From contig DASPOB010000029.1 in NCBI GenBank assembly GCA_035626235.1, positions 1 through 64,000 of the forward strand: a stretch of 64,000 bases of DNA, read 5' to 3'. A model generated the notes under the pieces. The model did not search any database. It was given only the letters and a program-made list of their open reading frames with translations, and was not told where the DNA came from. The position numbers and the translations under genes are program-made. This stretch comes from DATFYP01 sp035626235. Lineage in GTDB: Archaea > Thermoproteota > Nitrososphaeria > Nitrososphaerales > Gagatemarchaeaceae. This document shows positions 32,504 to 41,191 of this stretch, one piece after another; the stretch's first letter is position 1; each line of letters opens with the position of its first letter.

Positions 32504-35179
32504 ATGGCCACTGCCACGGCCCCCAGCCGATTAGGATTGCCGCGCGTCATGCTCTTCGAGGAAGCGGTGGGGAAGGACAAGTTCCTCCTCGGAGGCAAGG
32601 GGTACGGACTGGTCGAAATGACCGCGATAGGACTCCCCGTGCCGCCGGGGTTCGTCGTCACCACCGACGCCTGTAAGGACTACTACCGGAACGGAGGAGT
32701 TCCCGCAGGGCTGTTCGAGGAGGTCAGGTCGAAGGTGAAGGCCATCGAGACAAAGACCGGCAGAGTCTTCGGAGGCGAAGAGAGCCCGCTGCTCTTCTCA
32801 GTCAGGTCGGGGGCGCCCTTCTCCATGCCCGGAATGATGGACACTGTTCTCAATCTCGGGCTCAACGACAGAATAGTGGGCAGGCTCTCCGCGGCTTCGG
32901 GGAACGCGCGTTTTGTCTACGACTCCTACCGGAGATTCATACAGATGTTTGGAAAAATCTCCATGGGAGCAAGGGGTGATAGCTTCGAGGCAATCCTGGA
33001 GGAACGCAAGAAAGAGACGGGGGCAAAGATGGACATAGACCTCCCTCCAGACGAACTCAGTGGAATCGTAGCAAGCTTCAAGGAGGTACTCAGGAGAGAG
33101 GCGGGGAAGGAGTTCCCGCAGGACCCGTATGTCCAACTCGAAATGGCTGTCGAGGCGGTGTTCAGGTCGTGGAACAACCCGAGGGCGAAGGAGTACAGAA
33201 GATACTACAAGATCAGCGAGGCTCTCGGGACCGCCGTGAACGTCCAGACCATGGTGTTCGGCAACATGGGGCCAGACTCAGGGTCAGGTGTGGGATTCAC
33301 GAGGAACCCGTCCACCGGCGAGAGGAAGCTCTACGGAGAGTATCTAGCCAACGCCCAGGGCGAGGACGTGGTCGCGGGAACAAGGACCCCAGTGGGAATT
33401 GATAGCATGGACCCGCGCCTCAGGCAGGAGCTAGTGGCCGTTGCGGCGAAGCTCGAATCACACTTCAAGGACCTTCAGGACTTCGAGTTCACTGTGCAGA
33501 ACGGAAAGCTCTGGCTTCTTCAGACAAGGAACGGGAAGAGAACCGCCCAGGCGGCGGTCAAGGTAGCCGTCGACATGGCAGACGAGGGGCTCATCAGTTT
33601 GGAGGAGTCTGTCACAAGGGTGGAGCCCGCCCAGCTCGACGCCCTCCTGCACAGGAGGCTCGACCCCCAGAAGGGCGACACCCCCCTCGCGAAGGGGCTA
33701 AACGCGTCCCCCGGGGCAGCGACCGGGGCCGTCGTCTTCGACACCGAGGAGGCGGCAAGAAAAGGAGACAGCGAGAAGATAATTCTCGTGAGGCCTGAGA
33801 CGACTCCAGAGGACATCCGGGGCATAATCGCGGCGCAAGGGGTGCTGACCGTCAGGGGTGGGATGACTTCACATGCCGCAGTGGTCGCCAGGGGGATGGG
33901 GAAGCCCGCGGTGGTCGGATGCAGCGAGATCGAGATCGCCCAGGACGGCAGGCATTTCGTGACCAAGAACGGCGAGTGGGTCTCGGCGGGTGACATCGTC
34001 ACCTTAGACGGGACCAGCGGCGCGGTATACAGGGGGGCGGTGAAGACCGTCGACCCCGTCCTGTCGCCTGAGTTCAGCGAGCTGCTCAGGAGAGCGGACA
34101 GGCTGAGGAAGCTCGAGGTCTGGGCGAACGCGGATGCCCCTGAGACTGCGTCGAAGGCCCGAGAGTTCGGGGCCCAGGGGGTCGGGCTCTGCAGGACCGA
34201 GAGGATGTTCAACGCCCCCAACAGGCTGCCCATCGTGCGCGAGATGATCATGAGCTCGAACATGGAGGAGAGGAAGAAGCACCTGTACAGGCTCTTCCCG
34301 TTCCAGCTCGCGGACTTCAAGGGGATCTTCAGGGCGATGAGCGGGAGTCCCGTTGTCGTCCGCCTCCTCGACCTTCCGCTTCACGAATTCCTCCCTCCCG
34401 CGGAGGAGCTGCTCACTGAAATTCAAGCGATGAAGGAGAACAAATCGACTGATGCGGAGATTGCCGCCAAGAGGGCGGTCCTGGCCAGGGTTACGCAGTT
34501 GGCGGAGCACAACCCGATGATTGGGCACAGGGGGTGCAGGCTGGCGGTGACGTACCCGGAAATCTATGAAATGCAGACAAAGTCCATACTTCGAGCGGCG
34601 ATTGAACTCCTCCGGGAGGAGGGAAGAACGGTCAAGGTGAAAATCATGCTGCCCCTGGTGGCGGAGGCAAAGGAGTTCAAACTACTAAGGGGGACGGTGG
34701 ATGAGGCGGCCGAGAGCGTGTTTCAGGAACTGGGAGCACGTCTTCCCTACGAGGTGGGGACGATGATAGAGACCCCGAGAGCCGCGCTGACCGCCGCAGA
34801 GATAGCGAAGTACTCCGACTTCTTCTCCTTCGGGACCAACGACCTCACTCAGACAACGTTCGGGTTCAGCAGGGACGACGTAGAAGCGAAGTTCATACCA
34901 AGGTACATCGAAGTCGGGATTCTCGAGCAGAGCCCGTTCGACAGCATAGACGTACCGGGTGTGGGGAAGCTGGTAAAGATGGCGGTGCGGGATGGAAGGA
35001 GTGTCAAGCCATCCCTTGAAGTCGGGGTCTGCGGCGAGCACGGAGGCGACCCGAAGAGCATAGCCTTCTTTACCGAGGCGGGCCTCAACTACGTGAGCTG
35101 CTCTGCTTTCAGAGTGCCAATCGCAAGGCTGGCCGCAGCCCAGGCGGCGGTGGCGAAGAGCTCGGTTTCCACGCTGTGA
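32504..35179 (+). CDS. ppdK: Pyruvate, phosphate dikinase
   Basis: An 891-residue enzyme converting pyruvate, ATP and phosphate to PEP, AMP and diphosphate. Domains in order: ATP-grasp region from LLGGKGYGLVEMTAIGLPVPPGF, with SVRSGAPFSMPGMMDT near 105; the phosphohistidine swivelling domain with GGMTSHAAVVARGMGKPAVVG near 450; and the C-terminal PEP/pyruvate barrel with GVGLCRTERMF, GHRGCRL and GVCGEHGGDP. Full length, no missing motif. Together with malic enzyme it supports gluconeogenesis. The ATG at 32504 sits in a TATATGG string, so the real start may be the ATG at 32549. Confidence 0.96.
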   Translation: MATATAPSRLGLPRVMLFEEAVGKDKFLLGGKGYGLVEMTAIGLPVPPGFVVTTDACKDYYRNGGVPAGLFEEVRSKVKAIETKTGRVFGGEESPLLFSVRSGAPFSMPGMMDTVLNLGLNDRIVGRLSAASGNARFVYDSYRRFIQMFGKISMGARGDSFEAILEERKKETGAKMDIDLPPDELSGIVASFKEVLRREAGKEFPQDPYVQLEMAVEAVFRSWNNPRAKEYRRYYKISEALGTAVNVQTMVFGNMGPDSGSGVGFTRNPSTGERKLYGEYLANAQGEDVVAGTRTPVGIDSMDPRLRQELVAVAAKLESHFKDLQDFEFTVQNGKLWLLQTRNGKRTAQAAVKVAVDMADEGLISLEESVTRVEPAQLDALLHRRLDPQKGDTPLAKGLNASPGAATGAVVFDTEEAARKGDSEKIILVRPETTPEDIRGIIAAQGVLTVRGGMTSHAAVVARGMGKPAVVGCSEIEIAQDGRHFVTKNGEWVSAGDIVTLDGTSGAVYRGAVKTVDPVLSPEFSELLRRADRLRKLEVWANADAPETASKAREFGAQGVGLCRTERMFNAPNRLPIVREMIMSSNMEERKKHLYRLFPFQLADFKGIFRAMSGSPVVVRLLDLPLHEFLPPAEELLTEIQAMKENKSTDAEIAAKRAVLARVTQLAEHNPMIGHRGCRLAVTYPEIYEMQTKSILRAAIELLREEGRTVKVKIMLPLVAEAKEFKLLRGTVDEAAESVFQELGARLPYEVGTMIETPRAALTAAEIAKYSDFFSFGTNDLTQTTFGFSRDDVEAKFIPRYIEVGILEQSPFDSIDVPGVGKLVKMAVRDGRSVKPSLEVGVCGEHGGDPKSIAFFTEAGLNYVSCSAFRVPIARLAAAQAAVAKSSVSTL

Positions 35180-35229
35180 ATCGATGCCATTCCGGGTCGC
35201 CCAGGGGGGGTACGGAGGGAGCGCTCCTC

Positions 35230-35259
35230 TAATTCTTTACATGATTGTATGAATTTTTC
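35230..35259. promoter_or_regulatory. AT-rich control region before the SufR-like gene
   Basis: This 30-base block is the most AT-rich piece of the gap. It holds an imperfect inverted repeat (TTTACATG and TTGTATGAA) ending about 15 bases before the GTG at 35268. It can hold the promoter and, because the gene encodes a DNA-binding protein, an autoregulatory operator. Confidence 0.4.
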
Positions 35260-35267
35260 ACCGGGCT

Positions 35268-35975
35268 GTGTCGAAGCCCGTAATAGTGCCCGAGAAAATA
35301 GCAGACGGTAAGACCATGTCGGAGGCGCTTCTCGGCGTCGACCCCCAGGTGCACATCTTTTCGTCTACCAAATACAGGATCATGCAGCTGCTGAAGAGGC
35401 AGGACGGTACGGATTTGGAGAGCCTGAGCAAGGAGCTCATGGTATCCCAGATGGCGGTCTACAAGCACCTCAGGGAACTCGAGAAAGACGGCATGGTAGA
35501 ACATGTCGCGCGGAAGAACGGCGTCGGGAGGCCCCGGATGTTCTTCAGGCCGACGTCAAAGTCGGCGGGGGTGTACCCGAAGGGATATGCTCAACTATCC
35601 CTCATGGTCCTGGAGTACGTCCAAGACAGACTCGGAAAGGAGGGGGTGGAGGACGTCCTCAGCAAGCTGCAGGAAAGGGGAGTGGGGAGGTACGGGGAGA
35701 AGGTCGGGAGCGGAACCCTGCTCCAGAGGGTGAAGAGATTGGCGGCAGCGAGGGACGAAAGAGGCTTCTACGCTGGAACGACGTTGACAGACAAGGGCGC
35801 GATTGAGCTCGTGCAGCACAACTGCCCCGTCTCATGCTTCGCCTCGAAGTATCCTGCCCTTTGCGAGCAGGAGAGGGTGATGTTTGAAAGAGTCCTTGAA
35901 GCGAACGTTCAACTCGTGGACTCGGATCCGCTGGGCACCGAGCCCTGCAAGTTTGTCATTACCGCAGGCCAATGA
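35268..35975 (+). CDS. SufR-like HTH regulator with Cys-rich C-terminus
   Basis: A 235-residue transcription regulator. A winged helix-turn-helix is visible around residues 33-90 (IMQLLKRQDGTDLESLSKELMVSQMAVYKHLRELEKDGMV, then GVGRPRMFF, a wing). The C-terminal domain ends with HNCPVSC, then PALCEQE and EPCKF, a cysteine set like that of SufR, which binds an iron-sulfur cluster and senses Fe-S or redox status. The GTG start follows an AT-rich block. Its downstream neighbour is the ferredoxin-dependent oxidoreductase operon, a plausible target, though that is inference from position only. Confidence 0.82.
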   Translation: MSKPVIVPEKIADGKTMSEALLGVDPQVHIFSSTKYRIMQLLKRQDGTDLESLSKELMVSQMAVYKHLRELEKDGMVEHVARKNGVGRPRMFFRPTSKSAGVYPKGYAQLSLMVLEYVQDRLGKEGVEDVLSKLQERGVGRYGEKVGSGTLLQRVKRLAAARDERGFYAGTTLTDKGAIELVQHNCPVSCFASKYPALCEQERVMFERVLEANVQLVDSDPLGTEPCKFVITAGQ

Positions 35976-36051
35976 AGCAAGCGAAGGCTCAGGGTCCCGC
36001 GAGCGGCCCCGGCCACCCTCTATTTTCAGTTCTGAGAATCCGCTACCGACG

Positions 36052-36058
36052 TTAAATA
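36052..36058 (+). promoter_or_regulatory. TATA box of the 2-oxoacid oxidoreductase operon
   Basis: TTAAATA centred 31 bases before the GTG at 36086, the first gene of the four-subunit operon. Confidence 0.6.
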
Positions 36059-36085
36059 GCTTCGGCTTTCGCGGAAAATCCGAGC

Positions 36086-36340
36086 GTGACCACAGTGACT
36101 GACGGGCTGCCGAAGGCCCTGGTAGTCGTAGACGCCGAGAGATGCAAGGGATGCAGCCTGTGCGTGGTCACCTGCCCCCAGAAGAGCATGTCGCTGGCGC
36201 CATCCTTTAACCGGAATGGCTTCCATCCTGCAGTATTCCACTATCACGGTGAAAGGGGGGACTGCACAGCGTGCGGGATCTGCTACTGGGTCTGCCCCGA
36301 CTATGCCGTGGCAGAAGTGAGGAGCCTGAAGCGGAAATGA
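36086..36340 (+). CDS. korD: 2-oxoacid:ferredoxin oxidoreductase, delta (ferredoxin) subunit
   Basis: An 84-residue two-cluster ferredoxin-like subunit. Cysteines 20, 23, 26 and 30 (CKGCSLCVVTC) and 60, 63, 66 and 70 (CTACGICYWVC) form two [4Fe-4S] sites that pass electrons from the thiamine-diphosphate site to ferredoxin. GTG start with a TATA box 31 bases upstream. The stop overlaps the alpha-subunit start as ATGA, so the subunits are translationally coupled. The order delta-alpha-beta-gamma is that of 2-oxoglutarate-type enzymes in archaea. Confidence 0.92.
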   Translation: MTTVTDGLPKALVVVDAERCKGCSLCVVTCPQKSMSLAPSFNRNGFHPAVFHYHGERGDCTACGICYWVCPDYAVAEVRSLKRK

Positions 36341-37401
36341 CCAGACGGGACTTCGTGAAAGGAAACGAAGCGCTGGCGCTGGGTGCCCTGAAGTCTGGGC
36401 TAAACGCCTACTTCGCATACCCCATAACCCCCTCCAGCGAAATCCCGGAGACCCTCGCCCAGCAGTTCAAGAGCCCAGAGTATCCCGACTTCAAAGTCTT
36501 CCTGCAGTCGTCAAGCGAGCTTGAAGCAATCAACATGGTGATGGGGGCAGCTGCGACGGGCGCCAAGGCCATGACTGCGACGTCAGGGCCGGGGTTCAGT
36601 CTCAAACAGGAAGGACTCTCGTACGCCGCGAGCATGGAGATACCGTTCCTCGTGGCAGACATCAACAGGGGGGGCCCAGGGCTGGGGAATCTGGGACCGG
36701 AGCAGAGCGACTACTTCCAGGCGACCAAGGGCGGCGGGCACGGGGGCTACAGGAACATCGTCCTGGCGCCCAACTCGGTGCAGGAGATGGCCACGTTCCC
36801 GGGCCTGGGATTCTCACTTGCGTTCAAGTACAGGAACCCGGCGATCATACTAGCAGACGCTTTCCTGGGTCAGTTGAAGGAGGACACTGCGTTTCCAGCA
36901 ATAACCAAAGAGAAGTTCGACACGCCGTGGGCGACGACGGGGGCGCGGGGAGAGACAAGGCACGTCCTCGTCTCGCTCCACCTCGATTTCGACGACCAGA
37001 GCAGGCACGTGGAGCACCTGCTGAAGAAGTATGAAGAGATGGCCCGCGAGGAGCAGCGCGCCGAGTTGTACCTTACTGATGACGCAGACGTCGTGATGGT
37101 GGCATTCGGTATCGTCTCAAGGCTGTGCAAGCAGGCAGTCAACACCCTTAGGGCCAAGGGCGTGCGCGCGGGCATGCTCAGGCCGATAACCCTGTCGCCC
37201 TTCCCTTCCAGATTCGTCTCGGAACTTGCCTCCAAAGGAGTGAAGAGGTTCGTGGTGGTGGAGCTCAACACTGGGCAGATGGTGACCGACGTCAGGCTGG
37301 CGCTGGAGGACGGTGGAAGGACAGAGAGCCTGAACAGATGGGGAGGAATCCTCCCGTCGTCGGGAGAGATTGTGGCACAGGTGGAGATGGCTTCGGCATG
37401 A
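36337..37401 (+). CDS. korA: 2-oxoacid:ferredoxin oxidoreductase, alpha subunit
   Basis: Pyrimidine-domain subunit of 354 residues, matching KorA of 2-oxoglutarate (or related 2-oxoacid) ferredoxin oxidoreductases. The opening GNEALALGALKSGLNAYFAYPITPSSEIPETLA is the domain signature, and ATSGPGFSLKQEGLSYAASMEIPFLVADINRGGPGLG with TGQG-like segments follows, as in KorA. The ATG overlaps the delta stop. With beta and gamma it makes acyl-CoA and CO2 from a 2-oxoacid and CoA, reducing ferredoxin, or runs in reverse. The substrate, 2-oxoglutarate or a branched 2-oxoacid, is not certain. Confidence 0.93.
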   Translation: MTRRDFVKGNEALALGALKSGLNAYFAYPITPSSEIPETLAQQFKSPEYPDFKVFLQSSSELEAINMVMGAAATGAKAMTATSGPGFSLKQEGLSYAASMEIPFLVADINRGGPGLGNLGPEQSDYFQATKGGGHGGYRNIVLAPNSVQEMATFPGLGFSLAFKYRNPAIILADAFLGQLKEDTAFPAITKEKFDTPWATTGARGETRHVLVSLHLDFDDQSRHVEHLLKKYEEMAREEQRAELYLTDDADVVMVAFGIVSRLCKQAVNTLRAKGVRAGMLRPITLSPFPSRFVSELASKGVKRFVVVELNTGQMVTDVRLALEDGGRTESLNRWGGILPSSGEIVAQVEMASA

Positions 37402-38210
37402 TGCCCGGGCAGGAAGAGAGCGCGAACGAATACGAGGTTCGGCTGGGGAAGCTGTCGGCCCTGACCTCGAAGCCGACGCACTACTGCTCAGGCTGCGAAC
37501 ATGGGATTCTGACGAAACTGATAGCGAACGCCATCGATGAGCTGGAGATCAGGGAGAAGAGCGTGGTCATCGATTCCGTCGGGTGCAGCGTATTCGCGCA
37601 CGAGTACATCAATGTGGACGCGATTCAGGCGCCTCACGGGAGGGCACCCGCCGTCATGGCCGGAATAAAGAGGGTCAGGCCAGACCTGGTCGTCTTCGCG
37701 GTACAGGGGGACGGCGACGCTGTTGCCATAGGCCTCCAAGAACTCATCTACGCGGCCAGCAGGAACGAACCCATCACCATATTCTTGGTCAACAACGCCA
37801 TATACGGGATGACCGGTGGGCAGATGGCGCCAACGACCCCGGAGGGAATGGTCACAACTACGACCCCCGAGGGACGGGACACGGCATACACAGGCACCGT
37901 CATCGACGCCTCGAAGATGCTGGCCGGCATGGACGGGCCGTCCTACGTCAAGAGGGTATTCCTCCCGGTCGCGCCCCTTAGGACGAGAGACCTGTACAGC
38001 GCGGCAGGACCCCTGGAGGGGGCGAGGAGCGTCGTGAACGCGTTCAAGGTCCAGCTTGCCGGAGGGTTCTCGTTCGTCGAATTCGTGAGCACCTGCAGCA
38101 TAAACTGGAAGATGTCGGTGCTCGACTCGAAGAAGTACGCGGCGGAGGTCCTGTCAAAAATCTATCCCCCCGGGCTGTACAAGGACAAGCTAGGGATCGA
38201 GAGGAAATGA
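37398..38210 (+). CDS. korB: 2-oxoacid:ferredoxin oxidoreductase, beta subunit
   Basis: Thiamine-diphosphate subunit of 270 residues. HYCSGCEHGILTKLIANAIDEL carries the Cys of this subunit type, GCSVFAHEYINVDAIQAPHGRAPAVMAGIKRV follows, and VVFAVQGDGDAVAIGLQELIYAASRNEPITIFLVNNAIYGMTGGQMAP is the GDG...NN diphosphate and magnesium motif. The ATG overlaps the alpha stop by four bases. The C-terminal region with STCSINWKMS is typical of KorB. Confidence 0.93.
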   Translation: MMPGQEESANEYEVRLGKLSALTSKPTHYCSGCEHGILTKLIANAIDELEIREKSVVIDSVGCSVFAHEYINVDAIQAPHGRAPAVMAGIKRVRPDLVVFAVQGDGDAVAIGLQELIYAASRNEPITIFLVNNAIYGMTGGQMAPTTPEGMVTTTTPEGRDTAYTGTVIDASKMLAGMDGPSYVKRVFLPVAPLRTRDLYSAAGPLEGARSVVNAFKVQLAGGFSFVEFVSTCSINWKMSVLDSKKYAAEVLSKIYPPGLYKDKLGIERK

Positions 38211-38818
38211 AGACCCAGGTGATAATGGCAGGGCACGGGGGCCAGGGGGTTCTCGACCTCGCCAACTTCGTCTCCTTCTACCACATGCTGAAGGGAATGC
38301 ACGTGGCGTACACTCCCTCGTACGGGCCGGAGAGCCGCGGGGGCAAGGTAAAGTGCTATGTTGTAGTCTCTGACGAGGAGATCGACTCGCCCATAGTGGA
38401 AGAGCCCGACTGTCTCATAATAATGAACACGCCGTCGATGGACTTCGTTCCGATCCTGAAGAAGGGAGGGACCCTGCTGATGAACACTTCCCTCATCAAG
38501 GACGAGCCTAAGCGTGACGACGTGAAGGCAGTCAAGGTCCCGGTCACGGACATCGCTGCTGGACTTTCAGAACTGAAGCTCGAAGGGGTGAAGGACCCGA
38601 CGATAGCGGCCAACAGCGCGATGTTCGGAGCCTATCTGGCCCTGGGCGAGAAGACCTTCGAGGATGTGAGCGACGCGGTCAACGAAGTATTCGCCCACTT
38701 CCTGACCGACCGCAAGAAGGTCTACATCCCGCTCAACCTGAACGCGGTGCAGCGCGGGTATTCGTACGTGAGCCAGGGGGGCAAGGGGCATCCTCAGGCC
38801 CAAGTCGTCACAAGTTGA
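38207..38818 (+). CDS. korC: 2-oxoacid:ferredoxin oxidoreductase, gamma subunit
   Basis: A 203-residue subunit with the CoA-binding gamma domain: MAGHGGQGVLDLANFVSFYHMLKGMHVAYTPSYGPESRGGKVKCYVVVSDEEIDSP, including the GxGGQG and YGPExRGG motifs. It overlaps the beta stop by four bases and closes the operon. The MFS gene begins 8-23 bases after the stop and may be read on the same transcript. Confidence 0.93.
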   Translation: MKTQVIMAGHGGQGVLDLANFVSFYHMLKGMHVAYTPSYGPESRGGKVKCYVVVSDEEIDSPIVEEPDCLIIMNTPSMDFVPILKKGGTLLMNTSLIKDEPKRDDVKAVKVPVTDIAAGLSELKLEGVKDPTIAANSAMFGAYLALGEKTFEDVSDAVNEVFAHFLTDRKKVYIPLNLNAVQRGYSYVSQGGKGHPQAQVVTS

Positions 38819-38840
38819 AGCAACATTGAGTGGAGTCGGC

Positions 38841-40130
38841 ATGGCCAACGCCATGAACGAAAGCCTGTCCGAGAACCAGAGGGAAGTCTTTGGTGCCGCC
38901 GGCGAGGGCGGAGAGCCGAGACAAATCGGGATGGGTGCCGGGCCCGCGGCGCTGCTCGCGGTCCTGTTCGTAGGGTATCTTGCCTACGCGGCCGACAGGC
39001 TCGTCTTCAACACTCTTCTCGCTCCCATCCAGAAGAGCCTCGGCCTCAACGGAGTTCAGGTGGGCCTTCTCGGAAGCGCGATTTACGTCGGAGTCCTGTG
39101 CACTGTGCTCCTAGCCGGCCACCTTTCGGACCGGTACGGGAGATGGAGGATCATCATTGCCGGCCTGGCCCTGTTTACGGCGTTCACCTGGCTGATAGGC
39201 TTCTCCACGAGCTTCGAAGAAGCCTTGCTCTTTCGCCTAATCAGCGGCATGGGAGAAGGGCTCTTCTGGCCTGTAGCCATGGCAGCGGTGGCCGCTCGAT
39301 ACGGGGCGCGGAAGGGGCTCGCCCTTGGCGTCTTCTACACCGGATTCGACGTCGGCGGCATCATCGGCGCGGCGGTGACGGGGGCCGTCTTCTACATCGC
39401 GGCGGCGTGGCAGCCGGCTTTTTTCGTGGCACCGACCATAGGCCTCGTCGCGATAGCCGGAGTCCTCGCCGGTAGAAAGGGGCTCGAATGGTCCGGGAAA
39501 GATTCCTCCATGCTGGCTCTCGGCAGGGATGCTCTTGCCGTTCTCCGCAGGCGGGGGGTCGTCGTAATACTCGCGTTTGCGACATTCGCGACCTGGGCGA
39601 CCGTGTGGCAGACGGTCTTTCTCGCCTACTACTACAGGAGCGTCCTCAACCTTCCAGTAGTATACAGCGCTCTGGCCTACATTCCTGTCCCGGCCGCAGG
39701 GATCGTAGGGAAAGTCCTGCTCGGAGGGCTATCTGACAGATGGAGGAGAGACAGGCTTCTGCTTCTTGCCTCCCTGGGAATGGTGGCATCATACGCGGTG
39801 TTCTTCGGCTCCTCTGACCTGGCGGTCGATGTCGCGGCATCGCTGTCCATGGGGTTCTTCAGTTCCGCTCTATTCCCCGTGATGCAGTCTCTGGCCACCG
39901 ACCGTTCGGGAGGAAGGGTAGGCACCGCGCTGGGGCTCACCACGACGTTTCAGTCCGTTGCTACAATCCTTGCCCCCTTCACGACTGGCGCGATGTTCTT
40001 CATAGGGGTCGGGACAGCAGTAGCATTGGAAGCGATGGTCCCGGCCGTCCTCACGTTGGTATCCGCCGCTCTCCTCAAGGATCCCAGGCTGGAAGTCGGC
40101 CAGGCGCTCGAGGGCACCAAGGGTTTTTAG
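38841..40130 (+). CDS. MFS transporter
   Basis: A permease of about 429 residues with twelve hydrophobic segments. Motif A appears as GHLSDRYGRWRIIIA after helix 2 and again in the second half as GGLSDRWRRDRLLLL, the usual MFS repeat. The likely start is the ATG at 38841; a TTG at 38826 is also in frame. The N-terminal 25 residues are polar. It could move an organic acid used by or produced by the oxidoreductase operon just upstream, but nothing in the sequence proves a substrate. The promoter of the HypC-like gene overlaps its stop. Confidence 0.85.
   Translation: MANAMNESLSENQREVFGAAGEGGEPRQIGMGAGPAALLAVLFVGYLAYAADRLVFNTLLAPIQKSLGLNGVQVGLLGSAIYVGVLCTVLLAGHLSDRYGRWRIIIAGLALFTAFTWLIGFSTSFEEALLFRLISGMGEGLFWPVAMAAVAARYGARKGLALGVFYTGFDVGGIIGAAVTGAVFYIAAAWQPAFFVAPTIGLVAIAGVLAGRKGLEWSGKDSSMLALGRDALAVLRRRGVVVILAFATFATWATVWQTVFLAYYYRSVLNLPVVYSALAYIPVPAAGIVGKVLLGGLSDRWRRDRLLLLASLGMVASYAVFFGSSDLAVDVAASLSMGFFSSALFPVMQSLATDRSGGRVGTALGLTTTFQSVATILAPFTTGAMFFIGVGTAVALEAMVPAVLTLVSAALLKDPRLEVGQALEGTKGF
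40123..40129 (+). promoter_or_regulatory. TATA box of the HypC-like gene
   Basis: GTTTTTA overlapping the MFS stop, centred 29 bases before the ATG at 40155. Confidence 0.5.
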
Positions 40131-40154
40131 TGGAGAAGGAACGGAGGAACCCCG

Positions 40155-40412
40155 ATGTGCATCACGAAGGTCGGCAAGGTACTCTCGGCAGGCAAGGGCA
40201 GAGCCCAGGTCGAATTCTTCGGTGCCGGTGACTTGGGGGACGTCGACGTCTCGGTGGTCGGCGGGGTCACCGAAGGGGCTTTCGTCGAGGTGTTCGGAGA
40301 TCTCGCGCTTTCCGTCCTCAGCCCTGCGGAAGCGAGGAGGAGGAAGGCGGTCTGGGATGAAGTGAGGAAGGCGGCGATGATGCCATCCCCGAGGAGGAGG
40401 GCACGGCCCTGA
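40155..40412 (+). CDS. hypC: HypC/HupF-like hydrogenase maturation chaperone
   Basis: An 85-residue protein with the HypC layout: Met1-Cys2 at the N-terminus (MCITKVGKVL), whose Cys carries the Fe(CN)2CO precursor in HypC, a small beta-barrel (AQVEFFGAGDLGDVDVSVV, then GAFVEVFGDLALSVL) and a helical tail. The usual proline after MCxxx is a valine here, and the Gly-Lys is kept. It should bring the iron-carbonyl-cyanide unit to the large subunit of the [NiFe] hydrogenase encoded 6 kb away. The following gene overlaps its stop by four bases. Confidence 0.75.
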   Translation: MCITKVGKVLSAGKGRAQVEFFGAGDLGDVDVSVVGGVTEGAFVEVFGDLALSVLSPAEARRRKAVWDEVRKAAMMPSPRRRARP

Positions 40413-41176
40413 CCGAAGGCGGCATCCTGCTCCACGCGAAGCACGCATACATGCCAAACAGCCTAGGCTATTGCGGCCCCGACGACAGGGGGCTCATCCT
40501 ACGGCACATAGAAGAGTCCAAGGGGGGAGATAACCTCGCCTCGATTCTGAAGGAGTTTGAAGCGGCCTACCCTTTCCTGCGCCTCATTGCCAGGTCCACG
40601 GGAATGGACGCCTTCGACTACGCGGTGCCTGAAGCCTACTGGATCGGGAACTCGCTGCTCGACAGGGTGGAGACCCCCGAGTTCTACAGGTTCTCCCACC
40701 AAGAGCTGGTGGGCAAGGACCCGAAGGAGGTCAGGAGGTTGTTCAGGTCGGCGGGGGGGAGGGCAAGGCCTCACCACACGTTCTATGTGATGAGCACCTA
40801 CGCGACCTCAAGCGTCGCAGACGGCCCAAGCCTTTCCCAAGACGGGCGCCAGAAGGTCCAGGGGCTGATCAACAATTGCAGAATCTCCTGGGGAGAGGTG
40901 AAAGAGGTAGGTAAGAAGCGGCTGGCCGTCAAGTACGAGCCCGTGTTGCTGGACGACGGAAGGCTGTCCCTCGCCGCCCCTGCGGTCAGGAAGGTGAGCT
41001 ACAACCCCGAAGTCGGGTCTTTCTCGAAGGTGAAGCCCGGTGACTGGGTGACCATGCACTGGGACTATGCCTGCGAAGTGATTTCTCCGGCGCAACTCCG
41101 GAACATCGCCAAGTACACGGCGCTGGACATAGACGCGACCAACAGAATACTGAAGGCCTCTCCGCGAAAGCGTTGA
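40409..41176 (+). CDS. DUF6390-like hydrogenase-associated protein, probable CTG start
   Basis: About 255 residues. From memory it resembles the family listed as DUF6390, which often follows HypC-type genes; no activity is known. The conserved N-terminal stretch GILLHAKHAYMPNSLGYCGPDD begins before the first ATG (40451), and no ATG, GTG or TTG precedes it in frame after the TGA near 40357. The CTG at 40409 overlaps the hypC stop (CTGA) and has GGAGGAGG about eight bases upstream, so it is the best start. Later features are PHHTFYVMSTY near 120 and HWDYACEVIS near 220. It probably acts in hydrogenase assembly, inferred from context. Confidence 0.75.
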   Translation: MTEGGILLHAKHAYMPNSLGYCGPDDRGLILRHIEESKGGDNLASILKEFEAAYPFLRLIARSTGMDAFDYAVPEAYWIGNSLLDRVETPEFYRFSHQELVGKDPKEVRRLFRSAGGRARPHHTFYVMSTYATSSVADGPSLSQDGRQKVQGLINNCRISWGEVKEVGKKRLAVKYEPVLLDDGRLSLAAPAVRKVSYNPEVGSFSKVKPGDWVTMHWDYACEVISPAQLRNIAKYTALDIDATNRILKASPRKR

Positions 41177-41191
41177 GCCGGCTCGTCCCGC

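Noticed and set aside
35240..35440. Minus-strand frames over the SufR-like gene start
   Set aside because: They overlap a well-supported regulator gene and show no family features.
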